Part shown: piece by piece, positions 1 to 7,984 of the stretch | How positions within the stretch are numbered: the first letter of the stretch is position 1 | Layout: each line of letters begins with the position of its first letter | The notes under the pieces: model-generated | What the model saw: only the letters and a program-made list of their open reading frames with translations | Database searches by the model: none | What the model was told of the DNA's origin: nothing | Position numbers and translations under genes: made by a program | Source: Bacillota bacterium | GTDB taxonomy: Bacteria; Bacillota; Clostridia; Lachnospirales; CAG-274 | DNA length: 64,000 nt | Direction: 5' to 3' | NCBI GenBank assembly: GCA_017460805.1 | Contig: JAFUAF010000030.1 | Span: 32,085-96,084, forward strand

Positions 1-185
1 GCTATGACGAGCAGGCAATAATGGCACAGATACACGGGCTGCTTAAAGAACGCGGTTTTGCTGCATTCGGCAGGGAAAACAATATCAATATAACTCCGCC
101 GCTTATCATAACGGAAGACGAATTGAAAGAGGCATTTAAAATACTTGATGAAGTGTTGACGATAGTTGATGACAGGTTTATTTAA
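1..185 (+). CDS. C-terminal end of a class III PLP aminotransferase (partial)
   Basis: Only the last 60 or so codons lie in the window, read in the frame ending TAA at 183-185. The readable end contains NINITPPLIITEDELKEA, which matches the C-terminal small domain of class III (GABA/ornithine/acetylornithine-type) aminotransferases, where a PPL-(I/V)-I(T/S)-E-E/D stretch precedes the last helix. The substrate cannot be told from this fragment. It points toward pdxS, and the intergenic gap after it carries the pdxS promoter region, so it is probably a separate transcription unit. Confidence 0.7.
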   Translation, partial: YDEQAIMAQIHGLLKERGFAAFGRENNINITPPLIITEDELKEAFKILDEVLTIVDDRFI

Positions 186-190
186 ATCTC

Positions 191-232
191 GAACTGGTAT
201 GGTAAAACAAAACCGAACTGATTATATAAAAC
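191..232 (+). promoter_or_regulatory. Direct repeat GAACTG-N6-TAAAAC x2, candidate PdxR/MocR operator
   Basis: GAACTG-N6-TAAAAC occurs at 191-208 and again at 215-232, offset by exactly 24 bp, immediately upstream of the -10 region of pdxS. MocR-type regulators commonly bind direct repeats near the promoters they control, and a MocR-family gene is third in this operon. The repeat is seen; its binding by that protein is inferred. Confidence 0.5.
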
Positions 233-247
233 TCCTTTTTTTATTGG

Positions 248-253
248 TATAAT
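248..253 (+). promoter_or_regulatory. Putative -10 box of the pdxS operon
   Basis: TATAAT, preceded by TGG in an extended -10-like context, lies 32 bp before the pdxS start. The best -35 at 17-bp spacing (TATAAA, 225-230) is poor, as expected for an activator-dependent promoter. An inverted repeat (228-245 with 264-280) flanks the box and its right arm contains the pdxS ribosome site. Confidence 0.5.
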
Positions 254-284
254 CATAGCATCAAATAAAAAAGGAGTTTTTAAA

Positions 285-1157
285 ATGAGTGGAGAATATC
301 AATTAAACAAGGAACTTGCACAGATGTTAAAAGGCGGCGTAATAATGGATGTCACAACGCCCGAGCAGGCACGCATAGCGCAGGAAGCGGGAGCGTGCGC
401 CGTTATGGCGCTTGAACGCATACCCGCAGATATCCGCGCGGCAGGCGGTGTATCGAGAATGAGCGACCCGCAAATGATACGCTCGATTCAGGATGCTGTC
501 AGCATCCCCGTTATGGCCAAGTGCCGCATAGGACATTTTGTGGAAGCGCAGATACTTGAAGCGATAGAGATAGACTACATAGACGAGAGCGAAGTTTTAT
601 CTCCCGCGGATGATGTATATCATGTTGACAAAACTCAGTTCAAAGTGCCGTTTGTGTGCGGTGCAAGGGATCTTGGCGAGGCTCTCCGAAGAATAAGCGA
701 GGGTGCAGCTATGATACGTACAAAGGGCGAACCGGGTACGGGCGATATAGTTCAGGCCGTAAGACATATGCGAAAAATGAACTCGGAGATACGCAAAGTC
801 GTTTCTTTGCGTGAGGACGAGCTTTTTGAAGAGGCGAAACAGCTTCAAGTGCCGTATGCTCTTGTTAAACAGGTACATGACGAGGGCAGACTGCCCGTTG
901 TCAATTTTGCGGCAGGAGGTGTTGCCACACCCGCAGATGCGGCACTTATGATGCAGCTTGGCGCGGAGGGCGTTTTTGTGGGTTCGGGTATTTTTAAATC
1001 GGGCGACCCGAAAAAGAGAGCGGCCGCTATCGTGCAGGCGGTCACAAATTACAAAGATGCAAAACTGATAGCAGACCTTTCTTCGGGGCTCGGCGAAGCA
1101 ATGGTCGGAATAAACGAGCAGGAGATAGAACTGCTTATGGCGGAAAGGGGCAAATGA
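285..1157 (+). CDS. pdxS: Pyridoxal 5'-phosphate synthase lyase subunit PdxS
   Basis: PdxS makes PLP from ribose 5-phosphate, glyceraldehyde 3-phosphate and ammonia delivered by PdxT. The 290-aa length is the family norm. Hallmarks are [21 protein letters not shown] near the N-terminus, [14 protein letters not shown] around residues 75-88 with the ribose-5-phosphate-binding lysine, and [11 protein letters not shown] near 143-153 with the second catalytic lysine. It begins at an ATG after AAAAAAGGAG. It is followed one base after its stop by pdxT and then by a MocR-type regulator. The neighbouring sulfur island is rich in PLP enzymes (cysteine desulfurase, cysteine synthases, MetY), so cofactor supply and use are adjacent here, though the two blocks are convergent and separately transcribed. 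Confidence 0.98.
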   Translation: MSGEYQLNKELAQMLKGGVIMDVTTPEQARIAQEAGACAVMALERIPADIRAAGGVSRMSDPQMIRSIQDAVSIPVMAKCRIGHFVEAQILEAIEIDYIDESEVLSPADDVYHVDKTQFKVPFVCGARDLGEALRRISEGAAMIRTKGEPGTGDIVQAVRHMRKMNSEIRKVVSLREDELFEEAKQLQVPYALVKQVHDEGRLPVVNFAAGGVATPADAALMMQLGAEGVFVGSGIFKSGDPKKRAAAIVQAVTNYKDAKLIADLSSGLGEAMVGINEQEIELLMAERGK

Positions 1158-1158
1158 T

Positions 1159-1722
1159 ATGCGTATCGGTGTTCTTGCCCTGCAAGGTGATTTTGCGGAG
1201 CATATTTCAAAACTTTCCTCGCTTGGCATAGATGCCTTTGAAATACGAAAACTTTCGGATATTTCAAACCGTTTTGACGGCCTTGTTCTGCCGGGCGGAG
1301 AAAGTACAGTTATGAAAAAACTGCTTCACGATCTCGGACTTTTTAACCCGCTTAAAAACCTTATTTCGGACGGCCTGCCCGTGTTTGCTACCTGTGCGGG
1401 AATGATACTGCTTGCAAAAAGTCTTGAGGACGGCGAAGCCCCGTGTTTCGGCACAATGGATATAACCGTGAAACGCAATGCCTACGGCAGACAGCTCGGC
1501 AGTTTCAGATGCGTGGATAAATTTAACGGCATACCGACAGAAATGCCCTTTATACGTGCACCTTATGTCAAAAAAGCGGGAAAAAGCGTGGATGTGCTTT
1601 CCGTACATGATAACAGGATAGTTGCGGTAAGACAGCAAAATCAGCTTGCGGCGGCATTTCATCCCGAACTTACCGCAGACGATACAGTTTACAATACATT
1701 TATTGAAATGATAAAAAAATAA
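1159..1722 (+). CDS. pdxT: PLP synthase glutaminase subunit PdxT
   Basis: Glutamine amidotransferase that hydrolyses glutamine and channels ammonia to PdxS in the cytoplasmic 12+12 PLP synthase complex. At 187 aa it has the normal size. MRIGVLALQGDFAEH at the start, LPGGESTVMKKLL near residue 45, the nucleophile cysteine in FATCAGMILL, and the His/Glu pair in AAFHPELTADD near the C-terminus are all present, so the triad is intact. The ATG lies one base after the pdxS stop, indicating translational coupling; the upstream AGGGGC in the pdxS end can act as ribosome site. Confidence 0.97.
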   Translation: MRIGVLALQGDFAEHISKLSSLGIDAFEIRKLSDISNRFDGLVLPGGESTVMKKLLHDLGLFNPLKNLISDGLPVFATCAGMILLAKSLEDGEAPCFGTMDITVKRNAYGRQLGSFRCVDKFNGIPTEMPFIRAPYVKKAGKSVDVLSVHDNRIVAVRQQNQLAAAFHPELTADDTVYNTFIEMIKK

Positions 1723-1745
1723 ATTAAACGAGAGGAGCGGACCTA

Positions 1746-2858
1746 ATGCAAATAGCAATAGACAGCACAAGCAAGACCCCTGTATATGTGCAGATATACA
1801 GCGCACTTCGCAGCAAAATTATCGGCGGAGCATTTCCGCACGGTTCAAAACTTCCGTCAAAGAGAAAACTTGCGAGTGACTGCGGTGTAAGCGTTGCTAC
1901 AATAGAACATGCATACGCACTTCTGTGCGACGAAGATTACTGCGAAACACGGCAGCGCAGCGGCTGTTATGTTATCTACAGTCCCGAATACAGTTTTCCG
2001 TCGGGCGATGTTTTGCACACGTTTGGTGAAAATGACACTGTGTCTGCCGATACGCTGCATTTTGACGATATTCCTTTTTCCGTTTTTTCAAACCGTATGA
2101 GAAAGGTTTTGCTTGACTGCGGCGAAAAGATATTACAGAAATCTCCGAACAACGGTTCACACGAACTGCGTGAAGCTATATGCCGTTATCTTTCAAGAAG
2201 CCGAAACATAGAAGCTGCACCCGAACAGATCATTATAGGTTCGGGTGCGGAATACCTTTATGGACTTTGCATACAAATGCTCGGAAGGGAAAATATAATT
2301 GCACTTGAAAACCCCTCTTACGAAAAAATAAAAGCGGTATATAATGCAAACGGAGCTGTATGTGAAATGCTTGACATGGACGGCGAGGGAATAAAAACAG
2401 AGGCTTTGAAAAATTCCAAAGCTTCTGTTTTGCACGTAACGCCGTTTCACAGCTATCCAAGCGATATTACGGCATCTGCCGCAAGACGGGTCGAATATAT
2501 CAACTGGGCAAAAGAAAGAAATGCGGTCATAATTGAGGATGATTACGATTCGGAATTCATCCTTACGGGAGTAGCCCCCGAAACTTTATTTTCTCTCTGT
2601 CCCAACGGAAATGTTATTTATATAAACACATTTTCAAAAACCGTCGCTCCGTCTATAAGAGTGGGTTATATGATTTTGCCGCCTTCGCTTTTACCTGTTT
2701 ACAGCGAAAAGATAGGCTTTTATTCCTGTACCGTTCCGATGCTTGAGCAGTATTTTCTTGCAAGCTGGATAAACAGCGGAGATTTTGAACGAAATATAAA
2801 CCGCATCAGACATAAAATAAAAAAGATTGACTGCAATATTAAAAAAAATACTGTATAG
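1746..2858 (+). CDS. MocR/PdxR-family GntR-aminotransferase regulator, C-terminally short
   Basis: Residues 1-75 form a GntR-type winged helix (TPVYVQIYSALRSKII, KLPSKRKLASDCGVSVATIEH), and residues 105-345 are a fold-type I aminotransferase domain with EDDYDSEF and the PLP lysine K298 in NTFSKTVAPS. MocR proteins use this domain as a PLP sensor, and PdxR members control pdxST. The protein is 370 aa, whereas the family is usually about 450-500 aa. It stops where the C-terminal small subdomain should begin, and only 80 bp separate it from the convergent cysE, so the missing part is not encoded nearby in another frame. Placement as third gene of the operon, rather than divergent, is also less usual. 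Start chosen at ATG after GAGAGGAGCGG. Function in pdx control is inferred. Confidence 0.85.
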   Translation: MQIAIDSTSKTPVYVQIYSALRSKIIGGAFPHGSKLPSKRKLASDCGVSVATIEHAYALLCDEDYCETRQRSGCYVIYSPEYSFPSGDVLHTFGENDTVSADTLHFDDIPFSVFSNRMRKVLLDCGEKILQKSPNNGSHELREAICRYLSRSRNIEAAPEQIIIGSGAEYLYGLCIQMLGRENIIALENPSYEKIKAVYNANGAVCEMLDMDGEGIKTEALKNSKASVLHVTPFHSYPSDITASAARRVEYINWAKERNAVIIEDDYDSEFILTGVAPETLFSLCPNGNVIYINTFSKTVAPSIRVGYMILPPSLLPVYSEKIGFYSCTVPMLEQYFLASWINSGDFERNINRIRHKIKKIDCNIKKNTV

Positions 2859-2865
2859 CTGATAT

Positions 2866-2920
2866 AAAAAGAAACACCCGCAGGCAATGGCGAAACCATA
2901 CCTGCGGGTATTTCTTTTTA
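2866..2920. terminator. Bidirectional terminator between mocR and cysE
   Basis: A 17-bp inverted repeat (AAAGAAACACCCGCAGG, 16-base loop, CCTGCGGG-A-TTTCTTT with one mismatch) lies between the convergent ends of the regulator gene and cysE, with A/T-rich flanks on both sides. Confidence 0.85.
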
Positions 2921-2937
2921 GTCGATGTCCGATCGCT

Positions 2938-3903
2938 TTATATAATATAATACCAGAATTCATCCTGCACAAGTTCCTGCGGTTTTGCATCCTTCCCCTG
3001 CGAATAACGCAGTTCCTGATTTTTAATGCTGACTTTTGTGCCCGTTTCTATGGATTTTGTGATAAATGTATTGCTGCCGATGACGACATTGTCACCTATC
3101 ACAGTCTCGCCGCCAAGGACAGCCGCACCCGAATAGATAGTCACATTGTCGCCTATGGTCGGGTGGCGCTTTATGCCTTTTAGTTTTTGTCCGCCGCGTG
3201 TTGAGAGTGCGCCGAGCGTTACACCCTGATAGATCTTTACGTTGTTGCCTATTACGGTCGTTTCGCCGATAACAATGCCCGTGCCGTGGTCGATAAAGAA
3301 ATATTTTCCTATCACCACCCCGGGGTGAATGTCTATACCCGTAAGACTGTGGGCGTGTTCTGTCATAATACGGGGTATAAGCGGCACATTAAGTTTGTAA
3401 AGTTCGTGTGCGATACGGTTTACCATAATTGCATACACACCCGGAAAGGCATAAATTATCTCGTTAAAACTGCCCGCCGACGGATCTCCGTCATATGCCG
3501 CCTGTAGGTCGGTCTCAAAATATTCGCGTATTTTGGGTATCTGTTCAAGAAATTTCACGGTTATCTCTTCCGCACGCTTATCCGCTATCTCCGAAGCCGA
3601 ATCGTCAACCTCCTCATTATAGCGCAGTACAATGGCTATCTGCTTTTTAAGGTTGTAGGCAACATCTTCCACAAGCATTGAAATGTGGTTTCTTATAGTA
3701 TAAACTTTGTAGACCTTGTTGTGGTAATACCACGGCAGAATTATTTTCTGCATATTTTTAAGTATCTTTATCACTTTATCGTCATCTATATGAAAAATAT
3801 TTTCCTTGTCTATCACCTTGCCCTGACCGTAGTTTTCAAGGATATCAGTGACGATATTTTCTATGTTATCGGCAATAATGCCGTCCGGTTTCTCGTTTGC
3901 CAT
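2938..3903 (-). CDS. cysE: Serine O-acetyltransferase CysE (EpsC type)
   Basis: Acetylates L-serine with acetyl-CoA to O-acetylserine, the acceptor used by the two cysteine synthases of this island. The 321-aa protein has the long helical N-terminus of the EpsC-type enzymes, followed from about residue 190 by left-handed beta-helix hexapeptide repeats: IDIHPGVVIGKYFFIDHGTG, ETTVIGNNVKIYQGVTLGA, and HPTIGDNVTIYSGAAVLG. The DHGTGIVIGE stretch contains the catalytic histidine. It starts at ATG after ATAGGAGGGAAAT. It follows the cysteine desulfurase by 47 bp on the same strand, separated by a hairpin that may partly terminate the upstream transcript. Confidence 0.95.
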   Translation of the reverse strand: MANEKPDGIIADNIENIVTDILENYGQGKVIDKENIFHIDDDKVIKILKNMQKIILPWYYHNKVYKVYTIRNHISMLVEDVAYNLKKQIAIVLRYNEEVDDSASEIADKRAEEITVKFLEQIPKIREYFETDLQAAYDGDPSAGSFNEIIYAFPGVYAIMVNRIAHELYKLNVPLIPRIMTEHAHSLTGIDIHPGVVIGKYFFIDHGTGIVIGETTVIGNNVKIYQGVTLGALSTRGGQKLKGIKRHPTIGDNVTIYSGAAVLGGETVIGDNVVIGSNTFITKSIETGTKVSIKNQELRYSQGKDAKPQELVQDEFWYYII

Positions 3904-3917
3904 ATTTCCCTCCTATA

Positions 3918-3944
3918 AAACAAGGGGAGAATGACATCTCCCCT
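3918..3944 (-). terminator. Hairpin between cysteine desulfurase and cysE (weak terminator or attenuator)
   Basis: AGGGGAGA-N6-TCTCCCCT followed on the minus strand by TGTTTTATA. The 8-bp GC-rich stem resembles an intrinsic terminator with a short U tract, lying directly before the cysE ribosome site. It could reduce read-through from the long upstream operon into cysE. Confidence 0.55.
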
Positions 3945-3950
3945 CGTGTT

Positions 3951-5549
3951 TTAAAGACTTCTTAAAACTTTAACAAGTTTATCCACATCTTCATAATTGT
4001 TGTAAATGCCAAGCGTTGCCCTTACCGTGCCTTCAAGTCCAAGGCTTCTTAAAATGGGCTGTGCGCAATGGTGTCCCGCCCTTACGGCTATACCGTAGTT
4101 ATTGAGATATTCGCCCACATATTCGTTTGAATACCCGTCAACAACAAGCGAAAGCACACCTGCTTTATTTGCGGCATTACCTATTATATGCACCTTATCG
4201 AGTTTTTGTATCTCTTTTGTGGCATATAACAAAAGTTCGTGTTCTGCACGGCCTATATCGGCTATACCTATATCCGAAACGTATTTCAGCGCTTCGCCGA
4301 GACCTACGGCATCGGCAATACTGCCCGTGCCCGCCTCAAATTTATTGGGTGCGGGATTGTATATCGTGCGCTCAAAAGTAACGTCTTTTATCATATTTCC
4401 GCCGCCGTGGTAGGGCTTTGCGGCTTCAAGCAGTTCCTTTTTGCCGTAGACTGCGCCTATGCCCGTGGGTCCGTAAATTTTGTGACCCGAGAATACAAAG
4501 AAATCGGCATCCAATGTGGTCACATTCACGGGGATATGTGCCACCGACTGTGCTCCGTCAATAAGTATCCTTACGCCGTGTGCGTGTGCGATCTGTATAA
4601 GTTCGGCAACGGGGGTTATTGTTCCCAGGGCGTTTGACACCTGTGTTACGGAAACAAATTTTGTGTTTTTGGTAAACAGTTTTTCATATTCCGATAAAAT
4701 AAGCTGACCCGATTCGTCAACGGGAATAACCTTTATAACAGCCCCCGTTTCCTGTGCCACAAGCTGCCACGGAACGATATTTGCATGATGTTCCAAAAGT
4801 GAAACTATTATCTCGTCACCGGGCTGCAAAAGCGGTTTTACATAGCTGTGTGCCACAAGGTTTATGCCCTCTGTCGTGCCGCGTACAAAAACTATCTCGT
4901 CTTTTGAGGATGCGCCGAGAAAATCCGCCGTTATCTGTCTTGCGTTTTCGTAAGCATCCGTAGAACGTGCCGCAAGAGTGTGTGCGCCCCTATGTACGTT
5001 TGAGTTTTCGTGCTTGTAGTAATAGCTTAATCTGTCGATGACCTGAATAGGTCTTTGAGTTGTTGCGCCGTTGTCAAACCACACCAGATCATAGCCGTTT
5101 ATCTTTTCCTGCAAAATGGGAAAATCCGCGCGGATAGCGTCAAGCGATTTTGTGCCGACGATAATGCCGCTTGATTTGGGCTGACCCTGTGCAGCGGTCT
5201 GTGTCTGTACCGTATCGGCCTCCTTGTGCGAAACAACGGAGGGAGAATAAGCCACAGGCTCGCTTGCAGTAAACGACGGTGTGTAGGGTGCAGGAGCGGT
5301 ATACGCCTGCTGTGCAAATTCCTCCGCATAGGGAAGACTCTCGCCCGCGCCGCCGTTATAAGGCGATGAAACGGGATAATCGTAAGCCGTCACGGAGTCA
5401 AAAGCTGCCGCAGAAGTTACGTCCTGAACAGTGGCGTTATCAGCGGGCACGCTTTCCGCGGTACCGTAATCACCGAAAAGCTTATTGGCGAAACACTCAA
5501 GCTGACTTATATCGGGAAGCCCGTAGGCATCCAATTTATCAATAGTCAT
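3951..5549 (-). CDS. SufS-type cysteine desulfurase with N-terminal cargo extension (encapsulin cargo)
   Basis: Group II (SufS-like) cysteine desulfurase: removes sulfur from cysteine to give alanine and a protein persulfide. With the ATG start it is 532 aa, about 125 longer than ordinary SufS. Residues 1-125 are low-complexity and rich in Ala, Ser, Pro, Tyr and Thr, with YDYPVSSPYNGG and APAPYTPSF motifs. The catalytic domain starts near residue 135 (SLDAIRADFPIL) and keeps H254/H255, the PLP lysine K357 in FSGHKIYG and the catalytic C495 in VRAGHHCAQPI. In family 2A encapsulins the cargo is such a desulfurase, with a disordered N-terminal domain that directs it into the shell, and the shell gene lies immediately upstream with an 11-bp overlap. 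An alternative TTG start lies 12 bp upstream (5561). Cargo status is inferred from extension plus neighbour. Confidence 0.93.
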   Translation of the reverse strand: MTIDKLDAYGLPDISQLECFANKLFGDYGTAESVPADNATVQDVTSAAAFDSVTAYDYPVSSPYNGGAGESLPYAEEFAQQAYTAPAPYTPSFTASEPVAYSPSVVSHKEADTVQTQTAAQGQPKSSGIIVGTKSLDAIRADFPILQEKINGYDLVWFDNGATTQRPIQVIDRLSYYYKHENSNVHRGAHTLAARSTDAYENARQITADFLGASSKDEIVFVRGTTEGINLVAHSYVKPLLQPGDEIIVSLLEHHANIVPWQLVAQETGAVIKVIPVDESGQLILSEYEKLFTKNTKFVSVTQVSNALGTITPVAELIQIAHAHGVRILIDGAQSVAHIPVNVTTLDADFFVFSGHKIYGPTGIGAVYGKKELLEAAKPYHGGGNMIKDVTFERTIYNPAPNKFEAGTGSIADAVGLGEALKYVSDIGIADIGRAEHELLLYATKEIQKLDKVHIIGNAANKAGVLSLVVDGYSNEYVGEYLNNYGIAVRAGHHCAQPILRSLGLEGTVRATLGIYNNYEDVDKLVKVLRSL

Positions 5550-6486
5550 AGTATTCACCAACCTCTACATCTTCAAGTACCGCAATAGCATCGTCAGCTA
5601 AAATAGCTGCGGAGCAGTACAGGGATAAGAGGTATGATGCAACACCCTTGTTGTCTATTCCTCTGAAACGAATGGAAAGACCGCGTGAGTGTTCATTCTT
5701 CATACCTGCCTGATAAAGACCGACTACACCTCTCTTTGCTTCGCCTGTACGAACAAGCAGGATATTTGTTTTGCCGCTTTGGCTCTTGGGGTTCTTTAAA
5801 CCGTCAACAAGCAGTTTGTCCGTGGGGATAATGGGGATACCTCTCCAAAGGATAAATCTGCCGCCTGCAATATCTGCCGTTACGGGCGGAACACCGCGTT
5901 TTGTACATTCTCTTTCAAAGGCTGCTATAGCGCGGGGATGAGCAAGGAAGAACGAGGGCTCTTTCCATACCTTTGTTATAAGTTCGTCAAGATCGTCGGG
6001 AGTAGGCGCACCCGTGCGTGACTGTATGCGCTGTGAGTCCGCAACGTTCTTCAACAGACCGTAGTCATCGTTGTTGATAAGCTGGCTTTCCTGTCTTTCC
6101 CTTAAACTTTCAACTGCAAGGGCTATCTGTTCCTGCGCCTGATCGTAGGGAGAACTGTAAACATCTTCAACAGCCGTGTTGATATTTACAATAGTTGAAA
6201 TTGAGTTAAGCTGATATTCGCGGGGTTCTGTCTGATATTGGATAAAACCCTCGGGGATGATATCGTCTTTCTTTGTTGACGAGCATAAAATATCAAGCGG
6301 CGTTTCGCCCTCCACAACTTTGTTTACACGGTAGATACCCGTTTCAAGCCCCTTGAATTCAAGAAGCTTTGTAAGCCACTTTGGTGTAAGTGCGCCGTAC
6401 TGCGGCTTTGTCTTTGTGACATTGGCAAGGTTATATGCCGCTTGCTTGCCCAATGCGTTTGTAATAAAGTTTTCTTCTTTTGCCAT
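5539..6486 (-). CDS. Family 2A encapsulin shell protein (SrpI-like)
   Basis: HK97-fold capsid-like protein that self-assembles into a protein nanocompartment. The 315-aa sequence matches family 2A (SrpI-type) encapsulins rather than the family 1 Linocin group: an N-terminal arm (LGKQAAYNLANVTKTKPQYG), TPKWLTKLLEFKGLETGIYRVNKV, an E-loop/spine region with LREYQLNSIST-like sequence, FFLAHPRAIAAFERECTKRGVPP, FILWRGIPIIPTDKL, and a C-terminus ending near YLLSLYCSAAILADDAIAVLEDVEVG. Start chosen at ATG 6486 because GTGAGGAAATCTCAA precedes it; a TTG five codons upstream is less likely. The next gene is the desulfurase cargo, overlapping by 11 bp. I identify the family from remembered motifs and neighbourhood, not from a search. 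Confidence 0.92.
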   Translation of the reverse strand: MAKEENFITNALGKQAAYNLANVTKTKPQYGALTPKWLTKLLEFKGLETGIYRVNKVVEGETPLDILCSSTKKDDIIPEGFIQYQTEPREYQLNSISTIVNINTAVEDVYSSPYDQAQEQIALAVESLRERQESQLINNDDYGLLKNVADSQRIQSRTGAPTPDDLDELITKVWKEPSFFLAHPRAIAAFERECTKRGVPPVTADIAGGRFILWRGIPIIPTDKLLVDGLKNPKSQSGKTNILLVRTGEAKRGVVGLYQAGMKNEHSRGLSIRFRGIDNKGVASYLLSLYCSAAILADDAIAVLEDVEVGEYYDY

Positions 6487-6512
6487 TTGAGATTTCCTCA
6501 CTTTCTGCTTTA

Positions 6513-7964
6513 TTAATATTGCGGCATTGCTCGGTCAATATCTTTTGCCCAGCTGTTTATGCCGTCTTTTAAATTGTACATCTGGCCTTTGTAGCCCGCT
6601 TCTCTAAGGGTATTTACCGCAAGTATGCTTCTTTTGCCCTCCTTGCAGATAAAGACCGTATCAATATCGGGGTCAAGTTCGTTCTGCCGCCTTGCAAGCT
6701 GACCTATCGGTATAACTTTTGCATCGGGGAATTTGACTATCGCCCTTTCGTGCGGTTCGCGCACATCTATTACAGTTATTTTCTCTCCCGCTTCTATACG
6801 GCGGTGAAGTTCCTTTGCGGTAATGCTTTCAACGGGTGCTTCTTCTTCCCGCTGCTTTTTTATGCCGCAAAATTCTTCGTAATCGTATTCTTCAAGCTCT
6901 GTTATGGTCCTGTTTTTGCCGCATATCGGGCAGTCGGGGTCTTTGTCTATTTTCAGTTCGTGAAAACGCATTTTCCACGCATCCAGAACCATAAGTCTGC
7001 CGACAAGTCTTTCCCCGCCGCCGACTATCAGCTTTATAACTTCATTTGCCTGTATCGTGCCGATAATGCCTGGCAGTACACCTATAACACCGCCCTCGGC
7101 GCAGGACGGAACAAGTCCCGCAGGCGGCGGCGCAGGGTACATACAGCGGTAACAGGGGCCCTCTTTTGCGTAGTAGACACTCGTCTGTCCCTCAAACTGA
7201 TACATAGCGCCAAAAACATCGGGCTTGCCTAAAAGAACGCAGGCATCGTTTACAAGGTAGCGTGTTTTGTAGTTATCGGATGCATCTGCAACAATATCAT
7301 ATTCTTCTATTATCTCAAGTGCATTTTCGTCTGTCAGCATCATATTATAGGTCTCCACCTTAACAAGCGGATTTATCTGCTTTATGCTGTCTTTTGCCGA
7401 CATAACTTTCGGTCTGCCCACATCTCTTGTGCCGTGAATGACCTGCCTTTGCAGATTGGAACTGTCCACTTCGTCAAAGTCGATAAGACCGAGAGTACCC
7501 ACGCCCACCGCCGCAAGATACTGCGCAAGCGGTGTTCCCAGTCCTCCAAGCCCAACGATAAGAACCTTTGCGGCTTTCAGCTTCTTTTGACCTTTAACGC
7601 CTATCTCTTTTAAAAGAAGATGCCTGCTGTAACGCATTATCTCGTCATTTGTAAGCTTTTCGGCGCGTTCTTCGGGTATAAGGCTTTCGGGTGCGCCGCC
7701 CGCAATGGCAGGTATCAGCATCACCGTGTCACCGTCTTTAAGCTCGGTATCATAGCCGTTTAATTTTTTTATGTTATTCTCTCCGACAAAAATATTGACA
7801 AAGGGACGGGGTACGCCGTTCTCGTCAAATATTGCCTTTTTAGTGTTCGGGTATTCGTCGGCAAGTGCCGCGATCACCTCTCTTACCGTGCCGCCCTCCA
7901 ATAAAAGCTCCGAATTCTGATCGGTGAATGAACGGAGAGTAGTCGGTATCAAAACTTTTATCAT
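6513..7964 (-). CDS. MoaD/ThiS-like carrier - ThiF/MoeB E1 - rhodanese triple fusion
   Basis: One 483-aa polypeptide joins three parts of a thiocarboxylate pathway. Residues 1-90 are a MoaD/CysO-like beta-grasp carrier ending VMLIPAIAGG; residues 100-355 are an E1-like adenylyltransferase with GLGGLGTPLA (138-147), FDEVDSSNLQRQ and two zinc CxxC pairs (C271/C274, C345/C348); residues 376-483 are a rhodanese domain with C440 in FICKEGKRS. The diglycine at 89-90 is followed directly by APESLIPEER, so the carrier can be charged only after cleavage, and a JAMM protease gene lies directly upstream. The logic is that of CysO-MoeZ-Mec of actinobacteria, fused. Start ATG after AGGGGAAATTT. E1-rhodanese fusions (MoeZ) are common; the N-terminal carrier adds a third domain. 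Confidence 0.93.
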   Translation of the reverse strand: MIKVLIPTTLRSFTDQNSELLLEGGTVREVIAALADEYPNTKKAIFDENGVPRPFVNIFVGENNIKKLNGYDTELKDGDTVMLIPAIAGGAPESLIPEERAEKLTNDEIMRYSRHLLLKEIGVKGQKKLKAAKVLIVGLGGLGTPLAQYLAAVGVGTLGLIDFDEVDSSNLQRQVIHGTRDVGRPKVMSAKDSIKQINPLVKVETYNMMLTDENALEIIEEYDIVADASDNYKTRYLVNDACVLLGKPDVFGAMYQFEGQTSVYYAKEGPCYRCMYPAPPPAGLVPSCAEGGVIGVLPGIIGTIQANEVIKLIVGGGERLVGRLMVLDAWKMRFHELKIDKDPDCPICGKNRTITELEEYDYEEFCGIKKQREEEAPVESITAKELHRRIEAGEKITVIDVREPHERAIVKFPDAKVIPIGQLARRQNELDPDIDTVFICKEGKRSILAVNTLREAGYKGQMYNLKDGINSWAKDIDRAMPQY

Positions 7965-7984
7965 AATAAATTTCCCCTAAATTT

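Noticed and set aside
5549..5561. TTG start for the desulfurase at 5561
   Set aside because: The ATG at 5549 is a stronger codon with GAGG at acceptable distance; the choice adds or removes only four residues.
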